NCBI GenBank assembly: GCA_025056155.1
Contig: JANWWL010000004.1
Location: 496,001-560,000, forward strand
DNA from: Sphingomonadaceae bacterium
Lineage (GTDB): Bacteria; Pseudomonadota; Alphaproteobacteria; Sphingomonadales; Sphingomonadaceae
Reading direction: 5' to 3'
DNA: 64,000 nt
In this document: piece after piece, positions 1-9,676 of the stretch
How positions within the stretch are numbered: position 1 is the first letter of the stretch
Layout: the number at the start of each line of letters is the position of its first letter
Notes under the pieces: model-generated
The model's database searches: none
The model's input: only the letters and a program-made list of their open reading frames with translations
Told to the model about the DNA's origin: nothing
Translations under genes and position numbers: made by a program

Positions 1-293
1 GAGGGGGGACGGCGCGAGGGCCGGCGCGGGGGTCTGGCGAGGGCGTGGGCCTCGGCGTGGCGGGCGGTTGCCACCTTCAGCGGGGGGAACCAGCGCGGTC
101 GCCGGAAGCTTCAGGGTCGCGGCAAACGCCGGCACAGGGGCCTGGCGGCCGCACGCCGCGGCGCAAGGCCGCCAAGCCCCAGATGAACCCTCGAAGCGGG
201 GATTTCTCGATCGCGGCGTTCCCGTCCGTCTCCTCAGGCTTGCGTGCCGCGGCTCTTCGGGCGGGTGGGTCGGCCGCCGGGTCGTGGCGGAAC
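1..293. other. No gene recognised at left edge
   Basis: Very GC-rich sequence downstream of the ABC exporter gene. Open frames exist on both strands, but none gives a recognisable protein or has a convincing ribosome binding site. I see no terminator with a T-run. It may be intergenic. Confidence 0.4.
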
Positions 294-2063
294 TTAGGCG
301 GCCTCGCCTTCGAGCTGCAGGCGGGCCAGTCGCGCATAAAGGCCGCCCCGGGCCAGCAGCGCCCTGTGTCGACCCTCCTCCACGATTTGGCCTCGATCCA
401 TCACCAGGATCCGGTCGGCGTCCCGCACCGTCGACAGGCGATGGGCGATCACCAGCGTGGTGCGGCCGGCCATCAGCCGTTCCAGCGCCTCGGCCACCAG
501 CCGTTCGCTTTCCGCATCCAGGGCCGAGGTCGCCTCGTCGAGCAACAGGATGGGCGAATCCTTGAGAAGCGCCCGGGCGATGGCGAGTCGCTGCCGCTGG
601 CCGCCCGAGAGTCGAACGCCACCCTCGCCCACCAGCGTCTCGAGACCCTCCGGCAGGGCCCGGATGAAGCTCGCGGCGTTGGCCGCCTCCGCCGCGGCCC
701 ACAGCTCGGCCTCGCACGCTTCGGGCCGTGCGTAGGCCAGATTGTGCCGAATGGTGCCGGAGAACAGCACGGGTTCCTGGGGCACCAAGGCCAAGCGGGC
801 GCGCACGGCCTCGGGGTCGGCCTCGCGCAGGTCCACCCCGTCGAGCCGCACGCATCCGCTGGTGGGATCGTGGAAGCGGAGCGCCAACTGGAACAGGGTG
901 GACTTCCCCGCACCCGACGGCCCCACGATCGCTACCCGTTCGCCCGCCGCCACCCGGAACGACACGCCGGCCAGCACCTCCACGTCGGGGCGGGCGGGGT
1001 AGCGGAATCGCACCTCGGCGAAGGCGAGCTCGCCGCGCGGGGGTGAGGGGAGCGGGCGGGGGGTGGCCGGGGCTGCGATCCGCGGCCGGGTCGCCAGCAG
1101 CTCCGCAATCCGCGCCGAGGCGCCCGCCGCGCGCATGAAGTCCCCCCACACCTCCGACAAGGCCCCCACCGCGCCGGCCACGATGGCGCTGGCCAGCACG
1201 AAGGCCGCGATCGTGCCGCCCGACAGCCGCCCTTCGATCACGTCGATCGCCCCTTCCCACAGCACCAGGGTGATGGCGCCGAAGGCGAGCAGGATCACGA
1301 CGGCCGTCATCCAGGCGCGCACCGCGATGCGGCGCCGGGCGGCCTCGAAGGCGCGCTCGGCTGTGGCGGCGAACCGGGCGGCCTCGCGGGCCGACGCTCC
1401 GAACGCCTTGACCGTGGCGATGGCCCGCAGCGTTTCCGACACCTGGGCCCCGACGTCGGCCACTCGGTCCTGGCTGCGGCGGGACAGGGTGCGAACGCGC
1501 TGGCCCAGCACCATGATGGGCGCGACCACCAGCGGGATTACGAGCAGGATGAGCCCGGTGAGCTTGGGCGACAGCCAGAAGAGATACCCAAGCCCCCCCG
1601 CCCCGATCACCAGGTTCCGCAAGGCGACCGAGGCAGACGAGGCCACCACCTGGTCGATGATCGTGGTGTCGGCGGTGAGGCGGGAGGCGATCTCCGACGG
1701 TGCGTTGAGTTCGAAGAAGGCCGGGTCGAGCGCCAGCAGATGGGCGTGCACCCGGGCCCTGAGGTCGGCCACGACCCGCTCGCCGATCCACGACACGAAG
1801 TAGAAGCGCACCGCCGTGGCCACCGCGAGCACGCCCACGATGCCGAGCAGCAGCAGGAACCAGGGCGCGATGGCCTGCGGGTCCCGGGCGCCGAACCCGC
1901 GGTCGATGACCAGCCGGAAACCCTGGGGGATGGCGAGCGTGGCCGCGGCCGCGACCACGAGGGCGAGAAGTGCTGCCGCCAGCGCCCCCGGGTAGCGCCG
2001 CGCATGACTCCACAGCAGCGACAGGCTGGAGAGGCGGGCGGCCGCCGACCGAGGACCGTTCAC
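294..2063 (-). CDS. ABC exporter, fused membrane and ATPase domains (MsbA/ATM1-like)
   Basis: A 589-residue half-transporter with the membrane domain first (about residues 15-320, roughly six hydrophobic segments) and the ATPase domain second. The ATPase part shows Walker A GPSGAGKST (near residue 385), the signature LSGGQRQR, Walker B followed by DEATSALD, and the H-loop IAHRLSTV, so the ATPase looks intact. It should act as a homodimer in the inner membrane and export a hydrophobic or lipid substrate. The family is broad (lipid A flippases, multidrug and glutathione-type exporters) and the substrate cannot be read from sequence. It is divergent from the LeuC-like gene, about 85 bases away, and is not obviously in an operon with it. 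Confidence 0.9.
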   Translation of the reverse strand: MNGPRSAAARLSSLSLLWSHARRYPGALAAALLALVVAAAATLAIPQGFRLVIDRGFGARDPQAIAPWFLLLLGIVGVLAVATAVRFYFVSWIGERVVADLRARVHAHLLALDPAFFELNAPSEIASRLTADTTIIDQVVASSASVALRNLVIGAGGLGYLFWLSPKLTGLILLVIPLVVAPIMVLGQRVRTLSRRSQDRVADVGAQVSETLRAIATVKAFGASAREAARFAATAERAFEAARRRIAVRAWMTAVVILLAFGAITLVLWEGAIDVIEGRLSGGTIAAFVLASAIVAGAVGALSEVWGDFMRAAGASARIAELLATRPRIAAPATPRPLPSPPRGELAFAEVRFRYPARPDVEVLAGVSFRVAAGERVAIVGPSGAGKSTLFQLALRFHDPTSGCVRLDGVDLREADPEAVRARLALVPQEPVLFSGTIRHNLAYARPEACEAELWAAAEAANAASFIRALPEGLETLVGEGGVRLSGGQRQRLAIARALLKDSPILLLDEATSALDAESERLVAEALERLMAGRTTLVIAHRLSTVRDADRILVMDRGQIVEEGRHRALLARGGLYARLARLQLEGEAA

Positions 2064-2147
2064 GATGGGCCGCTCTAGCGACTAGGGTGGCAAGCGTCCA
2101 CGATGGGCGCTTGCCGCGGGCCCCACGCCAGCCTAGCGCCCGCCCTC

Positions 2148-3542
2148 GTGAACAGGCGCCCGCGCACCCTGCTCGACCGGATCTGGGACGCCCACGAAAT
2201 CCGGCCGGGCCTGGTAGCCATCGACCGAGTGATGCTTCACGAGCGCACCGGGGCTGCGGCGCTCAAGGCGCTGAAGTCCGCCGGCCGGCCGGTCGTGCGC
2301 CCGGCCCACGTGTTCGCCGTGATGGACCACATCGTCGACACCCGCCCGGGCCGCGGCGACGGCACCCTGATGCCAGGAGGAGAAGCCTTCCTGGTCGAGA
2401 CCCGGGCCGCGGCGCGCGCGGCCGGCATCACACTGTTCGACGTGAACGACCCCGACCAGGGCATCACGCACGTCATTTCGCCAGAGCTCGGCATCGTGCT
2501 TCCGGGGCTCACGCTGGTGGCCCCCGACAGCCACACGGGAACGCAAGGGGCCTTCGGCGCGCTGGCCTGGGGCATCGGCAGTTCGGAGGCCGAGCATGCG
2601 CTGGCGACCGGCACTCTGCGGGTCGCCCGACCGTCGGCCATGCGCGTGGACGTGCGCGGCCGACTGCGGCCCGGCGTGGTGGCGAAGGACCTGGCGCTCC
2701 ACCTGATCGCCACCCACGGAGCGCGCGGTGCCGAAGGCATGGTGGTGGAGTTCTCGGGTCCGGCCGTCGCCGCGCTCGACATGGAAGCCCGGATGACGCT
2801 CGCCAACATGGCGACGGAGTTCGGCGCCTTCTCGGCCCTCATCGCACCCGATGAGACGACCTTTGCCTGGCTCGAGGGCCGACGCTTCGCCCCGCGCGGG
2901 CCCCTGTGGGAGGCTGCCCTGCAGGATTGGCGCGCGTTGCGCTCGGACCCCAATGCGCCCTTCGCGAAGTCGATCGAAGTGGATGCCGACATGGTGGCTC
3001 CCATGATCTCGTGGGGGACGAGTCCGCAGCACAGCGTGCCCGTGACCGGCCGAGTGCCCTCGGCCGCGGCGGCGGGCCTGGCCCCGGAAACCCACGCCCG
3101 AGCGCTGGCCTACATGGGGTTGGCGGAGGGCCAGCCCCTCATGGGGCTGCCCATCGACGGGGCCTTCATCGGCAGCTGCACCAACAGCCGCCTGTCCGAC
3201 CTCGAGCGCGCGGCCGCGATCCTCAAGGGCCGGCGCGTGGCCCCCTCGGTGCGCAGGGCCCTGGTGGTGCCGGGTAGCCAGGCGGTGAAGCGTGCGGCGG
3301 AGGCCCGAGGGTTGGACCGGATCTTCCGCGACGCCGGCTTCGAATGGCGCGAGCCGGGCTGTTCGCTCTGCTTCTTCGCCGGCGGGGAAAGTTTCGGGGC
3401 GGGCGAACGGGTCGTCTCGTCCACCAACCGCAACTTCGAAAGCCGCCAGGGTCCGGGGACCCGAACGCACATCACGAGCCCCGAGGTGGTGGCGGCGAGC
3501 GCCGTGGCGGGCCGGATCGCCGCTCCCTGGACGCTACCCTGA
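2148..3542 (+). CDS. Aconitase-family hydro-lyase large subunit, LeuC-like
   Basis: Large subunit of a 3-isopropylmalate dehydratase-type enzyme (leucine pathway or a related 2-alkylmalate reaction). The iron-sulfur ligands are visible as Cys in IGSCTNS and the pair in GCSLC. The conserved ends RTLLDRIWDAH and STNRNFESRQG are present. The family's usual HLVHEVTSPQAF stretch is replaced by MLHERTGAAALK, and the residues after GCSLC differ from normal LeuC, so the substrate may differ. I place the start at GTG 2148 because this puts RTLLDRIWDAH five residues in, as in LeuC. ATG 2103 in the same frame is the alternative. The stop overlaps the small-subunit start in an ATGA arrangement. Confidence 0.8.
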   Translation: MNRRPRTLLDRIWDAHEIRPGLVAIDRVMLHERTGAAALKALKSAGRPVVRPAHVFAVMDHIVDTRPGRGDGTLMPGGEAFLVETRAAARAAGITLFDVNDPDQGITHVISPELGIVLPGLTLVAPDSHTGTQGAFGALAWGIGSSEAEHALATGTLRVARPSAMRVDVRGRLRPGVVAKDLALHLIATHGARGAEGMVVEFSGPAVAALDMEARMTLANMATEFGAFSALIAPDETTFAWLEGRRFAPRGPLWEAALQDWRALRSDPNAPFAKSIEVDADMVAPMISWGTSPQHSVPVTGRVPSAAAAGLAPETHARALAYMGLAEGQPLMGLPIDGAFIGSCTNSRLSDLERAAAILKGRRVAPSVRRALVVPGSQAVKRAAEARGLDRIFRDAGFEWREPGCSLCFFAGGESFGAGERVVSSTNRNFESRQGPGTRTHITSPEVVAASAVAGRIAAPWTLP

Positions 3543-4177
3543 TGCCCGAGCCCTTCCGGCGCCTCACCGCGGCGGCGCTGCCGTTCTGGCCGGACAACGT
3601 GGATACCGACGTCATCATCCCCAGCCGCGAGATGCGCGGCACCGGCAAGACGGGTCTGGCCGCCGGCCTGTTCGCCAATCGCCGCTACCGCAATCCCGAC
3701 ACGAGGGAGGAGGACCCCGACTTCCCCCTGAACTGGCCGGAATTCCGGGCGGCCCGGATTTGGCTGGCCGGAGCGAACGTGGGCTGCGGGTCGAGCCGCG
3801 AGCATGCCGCCTGGGCGCTCGCCGAGCATGGCTTCCGCGCCGTCGTCGCGCCGTCGTTCAATCCGATCTTCTTCGGCAATTGTGTGCGCAACGGCATCGT
3901 GCCCGTGGTGCTACCGCGCGAGGTCGTGGAGAAGCTGGGCTCACCCGTCACGGTGGACCTCGAGACCATGACCGTGACCGGGGCTGATGGCAGCACCCAC
4001 CCCTTCGACTTGCCTGAGGAAGCCCGGACGATGTTGCGTGAGGGCCTGGATCCCGTGGCCCTGACGCTCAAGGAGTCCGACGCGATCGCTCGATGGGTCG
4101 AGGCCGACCGCCGGCGCCGGCCCTGGGCCTGGCGGGACCTCGTGTCCGCGCCGGCGGCTGGTCCGGCGGATCAGTAA
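3542..4177 (+). CDS. Aconitase-family hydro-lyase small subunit, LeuD-like
   Basis: A 211-residue swivel-domain partner of the preceding large subunit. It has NVDTDVIIPSREM near the N-terminus and the conserved GCGSSREHAAWAL, where Ser and Arg contact substrate in this family. The length matches bacterial LeuD. It is translationally coupled to the large subunit by a 3-base ATGA overlap, so the two should assemble as a heterodimer. Its 3' end overlaps the convergent phosphofructokinase gene by 7 bases. The role is isopropylmalate dehydratase by family; the divergence of its partner leaves another small dicarboxylate or tricarboxylate substrate possible. Confidence 0.8.
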   Translation: MPEPFRRLTAAALPFWPDNVDTDVIIPSREMRGTGKTGLAAGLFANRRYRNPDTREEDPDFPLNWPEFRAARIWLAGANVGCGSSREHAAWALAEHGFRAVVAPSFNPIFFGNCVRNGIVPVVLPREVVEKLGSPVTVDLETMTVTGADGSTHPFDLPEEARTMLREGLDPVALTLKESDAIARWVEADRRRRPWAWRDLVSAPAAGPADQ

Positions 4178-5262
4178 ACGAACATGGGCAGGCCTTCGAT
4201 GCCCGCAAGGCGCGGTCGGAACCGCTCGACGTCGTAGCGACGGGCCACGTCGACCCGGCGCGCTCCTTCCATGATGATCTCGAGGCCTGAGGTCGCGTAG
4301 TTGCCGTCAAGTAGGGCCACCAGCCGGCCGAAGCGGCGCTGGTTGACGAGCTCGACCGCAAGCGCACCGAACGCGAACCCCACCATCCGGTCAAGTGCGT
4401 CGGGCTCGCCCGCGCGCATGAGATAGGCGAGTTCCTGGACGATCGTGCCGATGCCGGTCGCGGCCTCGAAGGCCCGGGCCAGCCGGCGGCCCACCCCTTC
4501 ACCCACCCGAGCCGAGCCCGAGAGGTCGAGATCGGCGGGCGTCTCGCCCGACAGGGTCGCCCCTTCCGACACGACGAGCAGCGCATAGCCTTCGGGGTTG
4601 GCCCGGCGGTCTTCGGCCAGCAGGGGGAAGAGGCGGGCCGGGTCGACCGGCACTTCGGCGATCGCCGTCCGGTCGGCCTGGGCCAGGAAGCCCGAGAGCA
4701 GGGCCGTTTCGCCCGATCGCCGGCCGAACAGCTCGACGACGCCCAGGCGCTCGTGCGAGGCCACGGTGGTCCGCAGCGCGTTGATGGCCGCCACCGAACG
4801 AGACACCGCGGTGGCGAAGCCGATGGCATAGTCGGTGCCGTGGACGTCGTTGTCCATGGTCTTGGGAACGGCCACCACGGGCACGCCCAGGCGATGGAAA
4901 TGCACGGCCGAGCGCAGCGTGCCATCGCCGCCCAGCACCACGAGCGCCCCCAAGCCCAGGCGCTCGATCAGGCGAAGGATGGCCTGGGTGTGGTCGCCGG
5001 CGTCGCGGGTGGGGTCGAAGCGGGCCGTGTGCAGGATGGTGCCTCCCTGCCGGTCGATGCCCCGCACGTCGGCCACCCGCAGCGGCCGGACGTGGCCGAG
5101 CCTCATGGGATCGTCGCTGAGGGCGGCATCCACCACGCCGCGCCAGCCGCGGCGGAACCCCAGCACTTCGTGCCCGGCTTCGTCGGCGGCCAGCACCACC
5201 GCACGGATGCAGGGGTTCAGACCCGGGACGTCACCGCCCCCCGTCAACAGGCCGATGCGCAC
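4171..5262 (-). CDS. pfkA: 6-phosphofructokinase
   Basis: A 363-residue phosphofructokinase (fructose 6-phosphate to fructose 1,6-bisphosphate). It starts with the nucleotide-binding loop LLTGGGDVPGLN and has GGDGT (about 111-115) and PKTMDND (about 133-139). In this family Asp in place of the second Gly of GGDG marks pyrophosphate enzymes, while Gly marks ATP enzymes; the Lys of PKT is shared by pyrophosphate enzymes and actinobacterial-type ATP enzymes. The Gly plus Lys combination favours ATP as donor, but this is inference. It is downstream of icd on the same strand with a 24-base gap. Confidence 0.88.
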   Translation of the reverse strand: MRIGLLTGGGDVPGLNPCIRAVVLAADEAGHEVLGFRRGWRGVVDAALSDDPMRLGHVRPLRVADVRGIDRQGGTILHTARFDPTRDAGDHTQAILRLIERLGLGALVVLGGDGTLRSAVHFHRLGVPVVAVPKTMDNDVHGTDYAIGFATAVSRSVAAINALRTTVASHERLGVVELFGRRSGETALLSGFLAQADRTAIAEVPVDPARLFPLLAEDRRANPEGYALLVVSEGATLSGETPADLDLSGSARVGEGVGRRLARAFEAATGIGTIVQELAYLMRAGEPDALDRMVGFAFGALAVELVNQRRFGRLVALLDGNYATSGLEIIMEGARRVDVARRYDVERFRPRLAGIEGLPMFVY

Positions 5263-5286
5263 GCCAGCGCCGCCTCGCCCACCCGC

Positions 5287-6516
5287 TCAGGCCGCGGCGG
5301 GCTCGGCCATCGCCTTCTCGAGGTTGCGCACGATGGCGTCGAAGAATTCCTCGGTGGTGAGCCACGGCTGATCGGGCCCCACGAGCAGGGCCAGATCCTT
5401 AGTCATGAGGCCGGATTCCACCGTCTCGACGCACACGCGTTCCAGCGTTTCGGCGAACCGGATCACCTCGGGCGTTCCGTCCAGCTTGCCGCGGTGGAGG
5501 AGGCCACGCGTCCAGGCGAAGATCGACGCGATCGGGTTGGTCGACGTCGCCTTGCCCTGCTGGTGCTGGCGGTAATGGCGGGTGACGGTGCCGTGGGCGG
5601 CTTCCGCCTCGACGGTCCGGCCGTCGGGGGTCATCAGCACCGAGGTCATGAGCCCCAGCGAGCCGAAGCCCTGGGCCACCATGTCGGACTGCACGTCTCC
5701 GTCGTAGTTCTTGGTGGCCCACACGAACGCGCCCGACCATTTGAGGGCGGCCGCCACCATGTCGTCGATCAGGCGATGCTCGTAGCCGATGCCGGCCTTG
5801 GTGAAGGCCGACTGGAACTCGCGTTCGTACACCTCCTGGAAGATGTCCTTGAAGCGCCCGTCATAGGCCTTGAGGATCGTGTTCTTGGTCGAAAGATAGA
5901 CGGGCCAACCCCGCGCCAGACCATAGTTGAAGCAGGCGCGCGCGAAGTCGCGGATGGAATCGTCCAGGTTGTACATGCCCAGCGCCACGCCGGCCGAGGG
6001 AAAGTCGAACACTTCGTGTTCGACCGCCTCGCCCCCGTTTTCGGGCGTGAAGCGCAGCGTCAGCCGGCCCGGCCCGGGCACGCGGAAGTCGGTGGCCCGG
6101 TATTGGTCGCCGAAGGCGTGCCGGCCCACCACGATGGGCTGCGTCCAGCCCGGGATCAGACGGGGGATGGTCCGGATCACGATGGGCTCGCGGAACACCA
6201 CCCCACCCAGGATGTTGCGGATGGTGCCGTTCGGGCTCTTCCACATCTTCTTCAGGCCGAACTCGGCCACCCGGGCCTCGTCGGGGGTGATGGTGGCGCA
6301 TTTCACGCCAACCCCATGGGTGCGGATGGCGTGTGCCGCTTCGACCGTCACGCGGTCGTCGGTGCGGTCGCGGTTCTGGATCCCCAGGTCGAAGTAGATG
6401 AGCTCGACGTCGAGGTAGGGCAGGATCAGCCGTTCTCGGATCCATTGCCAGATGATGCGGGTCATCTCGTCGCCGTCCAGCTCGACGAGCGGCCCCTTCA
6501 CCTTGATCCGTGCCAT
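5287..6516 (-). CDS. icd: NADP-dependent isocitrate dehydrogenase, eukaryote-like type
   Basis: A 409-residue enzyme of the TCA cycle that oxidises isocitrate to 2-oxoglutarate with NADP. The N-terminal GDEMTRIIW and the internal [16 protein letters not shown] block are typical of the homodimeric, eukaryote-like isocitrate dehydrogenases common in Alphaproteobacteria; the Escherichia coli type lacks these. Length is normal. The start ATG at 6516 immediately precedes [17 protein letters not shown]. It is divergent from petA across a long non-coding stretch. Confidence 0.95.
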   Translation of the reverse strand: MARIKVKGPLVELDGDEMTRIIWQWIRERLILPYLDVELIYFDLGIQNRDRTDDRVTVEAAHAIRTHGVGVKCATITPDEARVAEFGLKKMWKSPNGTIRNILGGVVFREPIVIRTIPRLIPGWTQPIVVGRHAFGDQYRATDFRVPGPGRLTLRFTPENGGEAVEHEVFDFPSAGVALGMYNLDDSIRDFARACFNYGLARGWPVYLSTKNTILKAYDGRFKDIFQEVYEREFQSAFTKAGIGYEHRLIDDMVAAALKWSGAFVWATKNYDGDVQSDMVAQGFGSLGLMTSVLMTPDGRTVEAEAAHGTVTRHYRQHQQGKATSTNPIASIFAWTRGLLHRGKLDGTPEVIRFAETLERVCVETVESGLMTKDLALLVGPDQPWLTTEEFFDAIVRNLEKAMAEPAAA

Positions 6517-6975
6517 CCGCCCTCCGTGTCGTGCGCTGCCCCCGGGGCGTGGTCGTCCTAGGCGCGGGTCCGCAGGGCATCAAGCGCAGCGACCGAGGGA
6601 AGGACATGAACCGCTCGCATGAGCTTGGCCCGGGACCTCGGCCTGCCGGATGGCGGAGGGGGCCGAGGAACCCGGCTAGGAGGCGGCCCGTTCCGCCCAC
6701 CAGCCGTCTTCAACCGATGCAATCTTCAACCGACGCCATCCCGGCGGCCGCCACCACCGCGCCGGCCAGGGTTGCGACCGGGTGGGGCCCGCCTCGTCCG
6801 CCGCGGAACCCCGGCGGGCACTCGATCTTCGCCCGATCCGGGCGGCCCAGGGGAGGGTTCGGTCACCTGGCCTCCAGGTCGCACGGCCGGGACGGCGCAA
6901 CGGGCTGCGCTACCATGCCCCTTTGACATCCGGGCCCTGGCCGATAAGGGCAGGTCAGTTTCCAGGAAAGGACCG
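6517..6975. other. Intergenic region between icd and petA
   Basis: About 460 bases between divergent genes. Open frames cross it but give low-complexity Arg/Pro/Gly-rich products with no family resemblance. The only signals I can point to are a TTGACA hexamer and the petA ribosome binding site near its right end. Confidence 0.5.
6923..6949 (+). promoter_or_regulatory. Possible -35 element and weak -10 for petABC
   Basis: A perfect TTGACA sits at 6923-6928, the only consensus -35 hexamer in this spacer. The best -10-like sequence is ATAAGG at 6944-6949, with a 15-base spacing that is short. The position, about 30-50 bases before the petA start, fits the bc1 operon promoter. Confidence 0.4.
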
Positions 6976-7518
6976 ATGGCCGACGCCCAGACCGCCCAAC
7001 CCGACATCCCGCGTCGGGATTTCCTCTATATCGCGACCGGCGCCTTTGGGGCGGTCGGCACGGCCGCCGCACTCTGGCCCTTCATCAATCAGATGAACCC
7101 GGCCGCCAACGTCCGGGCGCTGGCCAAGACCGAAGTGGACGTCTCCGCCATCGAAGAGGGGATGGCGATCAAGACCATCTGGCAATCGAAGCCTGTGTTC
7201 GTGAAGCGCTTGACCGCTGCCGAGATCGCCGAGGCGGAGAAGGTGGACGTGGCCACCCTGCGCGACAAGCAGACGGTGGCCGAGCGGATGCCGGTCAAGC
7301 GTGGCTGGCTCGTGAACCTCGGCGTGTGCACGCACCTTGGTTGCGTGCCGCTGGGGGCGGGGCAGGGTGAGCCCAAGGGCGACTATGGCGGGTTCTTCTG
7401 TCCCTGCCATGGGTCGCACTACGACCCCCTGGGCCGCATTCGCCGCGGGCCCGCGCCCCTCAACCTCGAGATCCCGCCCTACACCTTCAAGTCGGACACC
7501 GTGATCGAGATCGGGTGA
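6976..7518 (+). CDS. petA: Ubiquinol-cytochrome c reductase iron-sulfur (Rieske) subunit
   Basis: A 180-residue Rieske protein of the cytochrome bc1 complex. The N-terminus has a twin-arginine-like [12 protein letters not shown] followed by one hydrophobic anchor. The 2Fe-2S site is complete: CTHLGC (Cys118, His120, with Cys123 for the disulfide) and CPCHGS (Cys142, His145, with Cys144). The start is chosen at ATG 6976 because of the Shine-Dalgarno sequence GGAAAGGA just upstream and the normal N-terminal length. It passes electrons from ubiquinol to cytochrome c1 on the periplasmic side and is first of the petABC operon. Confidence 0.96.
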   Translation: MADAQTAQPDIPRRDFLYIATGAFGAVGTAAALWPFINQMNPAANVRALAKTEVDVSAIEEGMAIKTIWQSKPVFVKRLTAAEIAEAEKVDVATLRDKQTVAERMPVKRGWLVNLGVCTHLGCVPLGAGQGEPKGDYGGFFCPCHGSHYDPLGRIRRGPAPLNLEIPPYTFKSDTVIEIG

Positions 7519-7522
7519 CACC

Positions 7523-8830
7523 ATGAGCTTTCCCTGGGCCGAACAATACGAACCCAAGTCACCGTTCATGAAGTGGCTGGACAGCCGCCTGCCGCTGCCG
7601 CGCCTGGTGTTCAACGCGGTGGGCCCCGGCTATCCCGTGCCGCGCAACCTGAACTTTTTCTACAATTTCGGCGTGCTCGCGGGGTTCGCGCTGCTCGTGC
7701 AGATCATAACCGGCATCGTGCTCGCGATGCACTATTCCGCGCACATCGACACCGCCTTCGCGTCGATCGAGCACATCATGCGGGACGTGAACCAGGGCTG
7801 GCTCATCCGGTACCTGCACATGAACGGTGCCAGCTTCTTCTTCATCGTGGTCTACGTGCACATTTTCCGCGGACTGTACTATGGCTCGTACAAGGCGCCG
7901 CGAGAGATCGTGTGGATGCTGGGGGTCGTGATTCTGCTCCTCATGATGGCCACCGCCTTCATGGGCTACGTGCTGCCCTGGGGTCAGATGAGCTTCTGGG
8001 GGGCACAGGTCATCACGTCGCTGTTTTCGGCCATTCCGCTGGTGGGCGAACCCATCCGGCAATGGCTGGTGGGTGGCTTCGCTCCCGACAACGCCACCAT
8101 CACCCGGTTCTTCTCGCTGCACTACGTGCTACCGTTCGTGATCCTGGGCGTGGTGATCCTGAAGGTCTGGGCCTTGCACATCCCGGGTTCCACGAATCCT
8201 ACGGGGATTGACGTGAAGGGTCCGCAAGATACGTTGCCGTTTCATCCCTACTTCACGGCCAAGGACTTCTTTACGCTCACGCTCTACCTGATCGCGTTCG
8301 TGGCGGTCAGTTTCTTCATCCCGAACGCCCTGGGCCACCCCGACAACTACATTCCGGCCAACCCACTGTCGACGCCCGAGCACATTGTGCCGGAGTGGTA
8401 TCTCCTGCCCTTCTACGCGATCCTGCGTGCCTTCACGGTGGATCTCCTGTTCGTCCCCGCGAAGCTGTGGGGCGTGATCGCGATGTTTGCGTCGATCCTG
8501 CTGCTTCTCTTCCTGCCGTGGCTCGACACGAGCCGGGTCCGGTCGGCCAACTACCGCCCGGTCTATCGGATCTTCTTCTGGCTGCTGGTGGTGGATGTGC
8601 TGGTGTTGGGCTACGTGGGGGCGATGCCGGCCGAAGAACCTTACGTGCGGATCGGCCAGCTCGCGACCATGTACTATTTCGCCCACTTCCTCATCATCCT
8701 GCCCATCGTCTCGGCGGTGGAGAAGCCGCTCCCGCTGCCCAACAGCATCGCCGAGGCCGTTCTGGGCAAGTCGGCGGCCCAGGTCGCGGCCGCGCCTTCC
8801 GGTGGCGTCGTGGCTCAGCCGGCCGAGTAA
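7523..8830 (+). CDS. petB: Cytochrome b of the bc1 complex
   Basis: A 435-residue integral membrane protein with about eight hydrophobic segments. It carries the two haem-binding four-helix-bundle histidine pairs and the PEWY quinol-site motif ([13 protein letters not shown]). It oxidises ubiquinol and reduces quinone at the two Q-sites. It starts four bases after the petA stop. Length is normal for alphaproteobacterial cytochrome b not fused to c1. The C-terminal tail after the last helix is low-complexity and Ala/Val-rich. Confidence 0.97.
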   Translation: MSFPWAEQYEPKSPFMKWLDSRLPLPRLVFNAVGPGYPVPRNLNFFYNFGVLAGFALLVQIITGIVLAMHYSAHIDTAFASIEHIMRDVNQGWLIRYLHMNGASFFFIVVYVHIFRGLYYGSYKAPREIVWMLGVVILLLMMATAFMGYVLPWGQMSFWGAQVITSLFSAIPLVGEPIRQWLVGGFAPDNATITRFFSLHYVLPFVILGVVILKVWALHIPGSTNPTGIDVKGPQDTLPFHPYFTAKDFFTLTLYLIAFVAVSFFIPNALGHPDNYIPANPLSTPEHIVPEWYLLPFYAILRAFTVDLLFVPAKLWGVIAMFASILLLLFLPWLDTSRVRSANYRPVYRIFFWLLVVDVLVLGYVGAMPAEEPYVRIGQLATMYYFAHFLIILPIVSAVEKPLPLPNSIAEAVLGKSAAQVAAAPSGGVVAQPAE

Positions 8831-8848
8831 CTCCGGGGGTTTCTGTCG

Positions 8849-9649
8849 ATGGTCCGTCTGGTGGGGATGGCGCTCGGCCTCGTCTTCTGTTTCGTGCTGG
8901 CCTGGGCGTTCCTGGTGCCAAGGGAAGCGACGCAACCCGATCCCGTGAAGCTGCTGCACCGGGAGCCCAAGGAGGTATCCTGGCCGCACACGGGGCCGTT
9001 CGGCAAGTTCGACCGTGCTCAGCTGCAGCGCGGCTTCCAGGTGTACAAGGAGGTCTGTTCGAGCTGCCACGGCCTCTATCACGTGCACTATCGCGATCTC
9101 GAAAAGATCGGTTTCACGCCGGCGCAGGTGAAGGCCATCGCGGCCGAATACGAAGTGCCGGCCATCGATCCCAACACGGGCGAAACCATCACCCGGCCGG
9201 CCCTGCCCACGGACAAGTTCTACCGGCCGTTCCCGAACGAACAGGCAGCACGGGCCGCGAACAACAACGCCTATCCACCCGATCTGTCGCTCATCATCAA
9301 GGCGCGCAAGAATGGAGAAAGTTACGTCTATTCCCTGCTGACTGGATACGGGGAGGAGCCCCCGCCTGGTTTTGAGGTACCGGACGGTCTCAACTACAAC
9401 CCCTACTTCCACTCAGTCAACATTGCGATGGCCCAACCGCTGGTGGACGGCCAGGTCGAGTACGCCGACGGCACGCCCGCGACCGTCGACCAAATGGCGA
9501 AGGACGTGGTGGCCTTCCTGCGGTGGGCGGCCGAGCCCGAGCTCGAGGTTCGCCGGCGTGTCGGCTTGGCCTCATTGCTGTTCCTGTCGATCCTCGCGGT
9601 CCTGTCGTATCTCACCTATCGGCGCGTGTGGGCGGACGTGAAGCCGTGA
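8849..9649 (+). CDS. petC: Cytochrome c1
   Basis: A 266-residue membrane-anchored cytochrome c1, third gene of the bc1 operon. It has an N-terminal hydrophobic signal/anchor, the covalent haem motif CSSCH (Cys70, Cys73, His74), a likely distal Met ligand in NIAMAQPL, and a C-terminal transmembrane helix near residues 240-257. It takes electrons from the Rieske protein and passes them to soluble or membrane cytochrome c. Confidence 0.96.
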   Translation: MVRLVGMALGLVFCFVLAWAFLVPREATQPDPVKLLHREPKEVSWPHTGPFGKFDRAQLQRGFQVYKEVCSSCHGLYHVHYRDLEKIGFTPAQVKAIAAEYEVPAIDPNTGETITRPALPTDKFYRPFPNEQAARAANNNAYPPDLSLIIKARKNGESYVYSLLTGYGEEPPPGFEVPDGLNYNPYFHSVNIAMAQPLVDGQVEYADGTPATVDQMAKDVVAFLRWAAEPELEVRRRVGLASLLFLSILAVLSYLTYRRVWADVKP

Positions 9650-9676
9650 GCGCCGCCTAGGGGGCGGCACGTTCCG

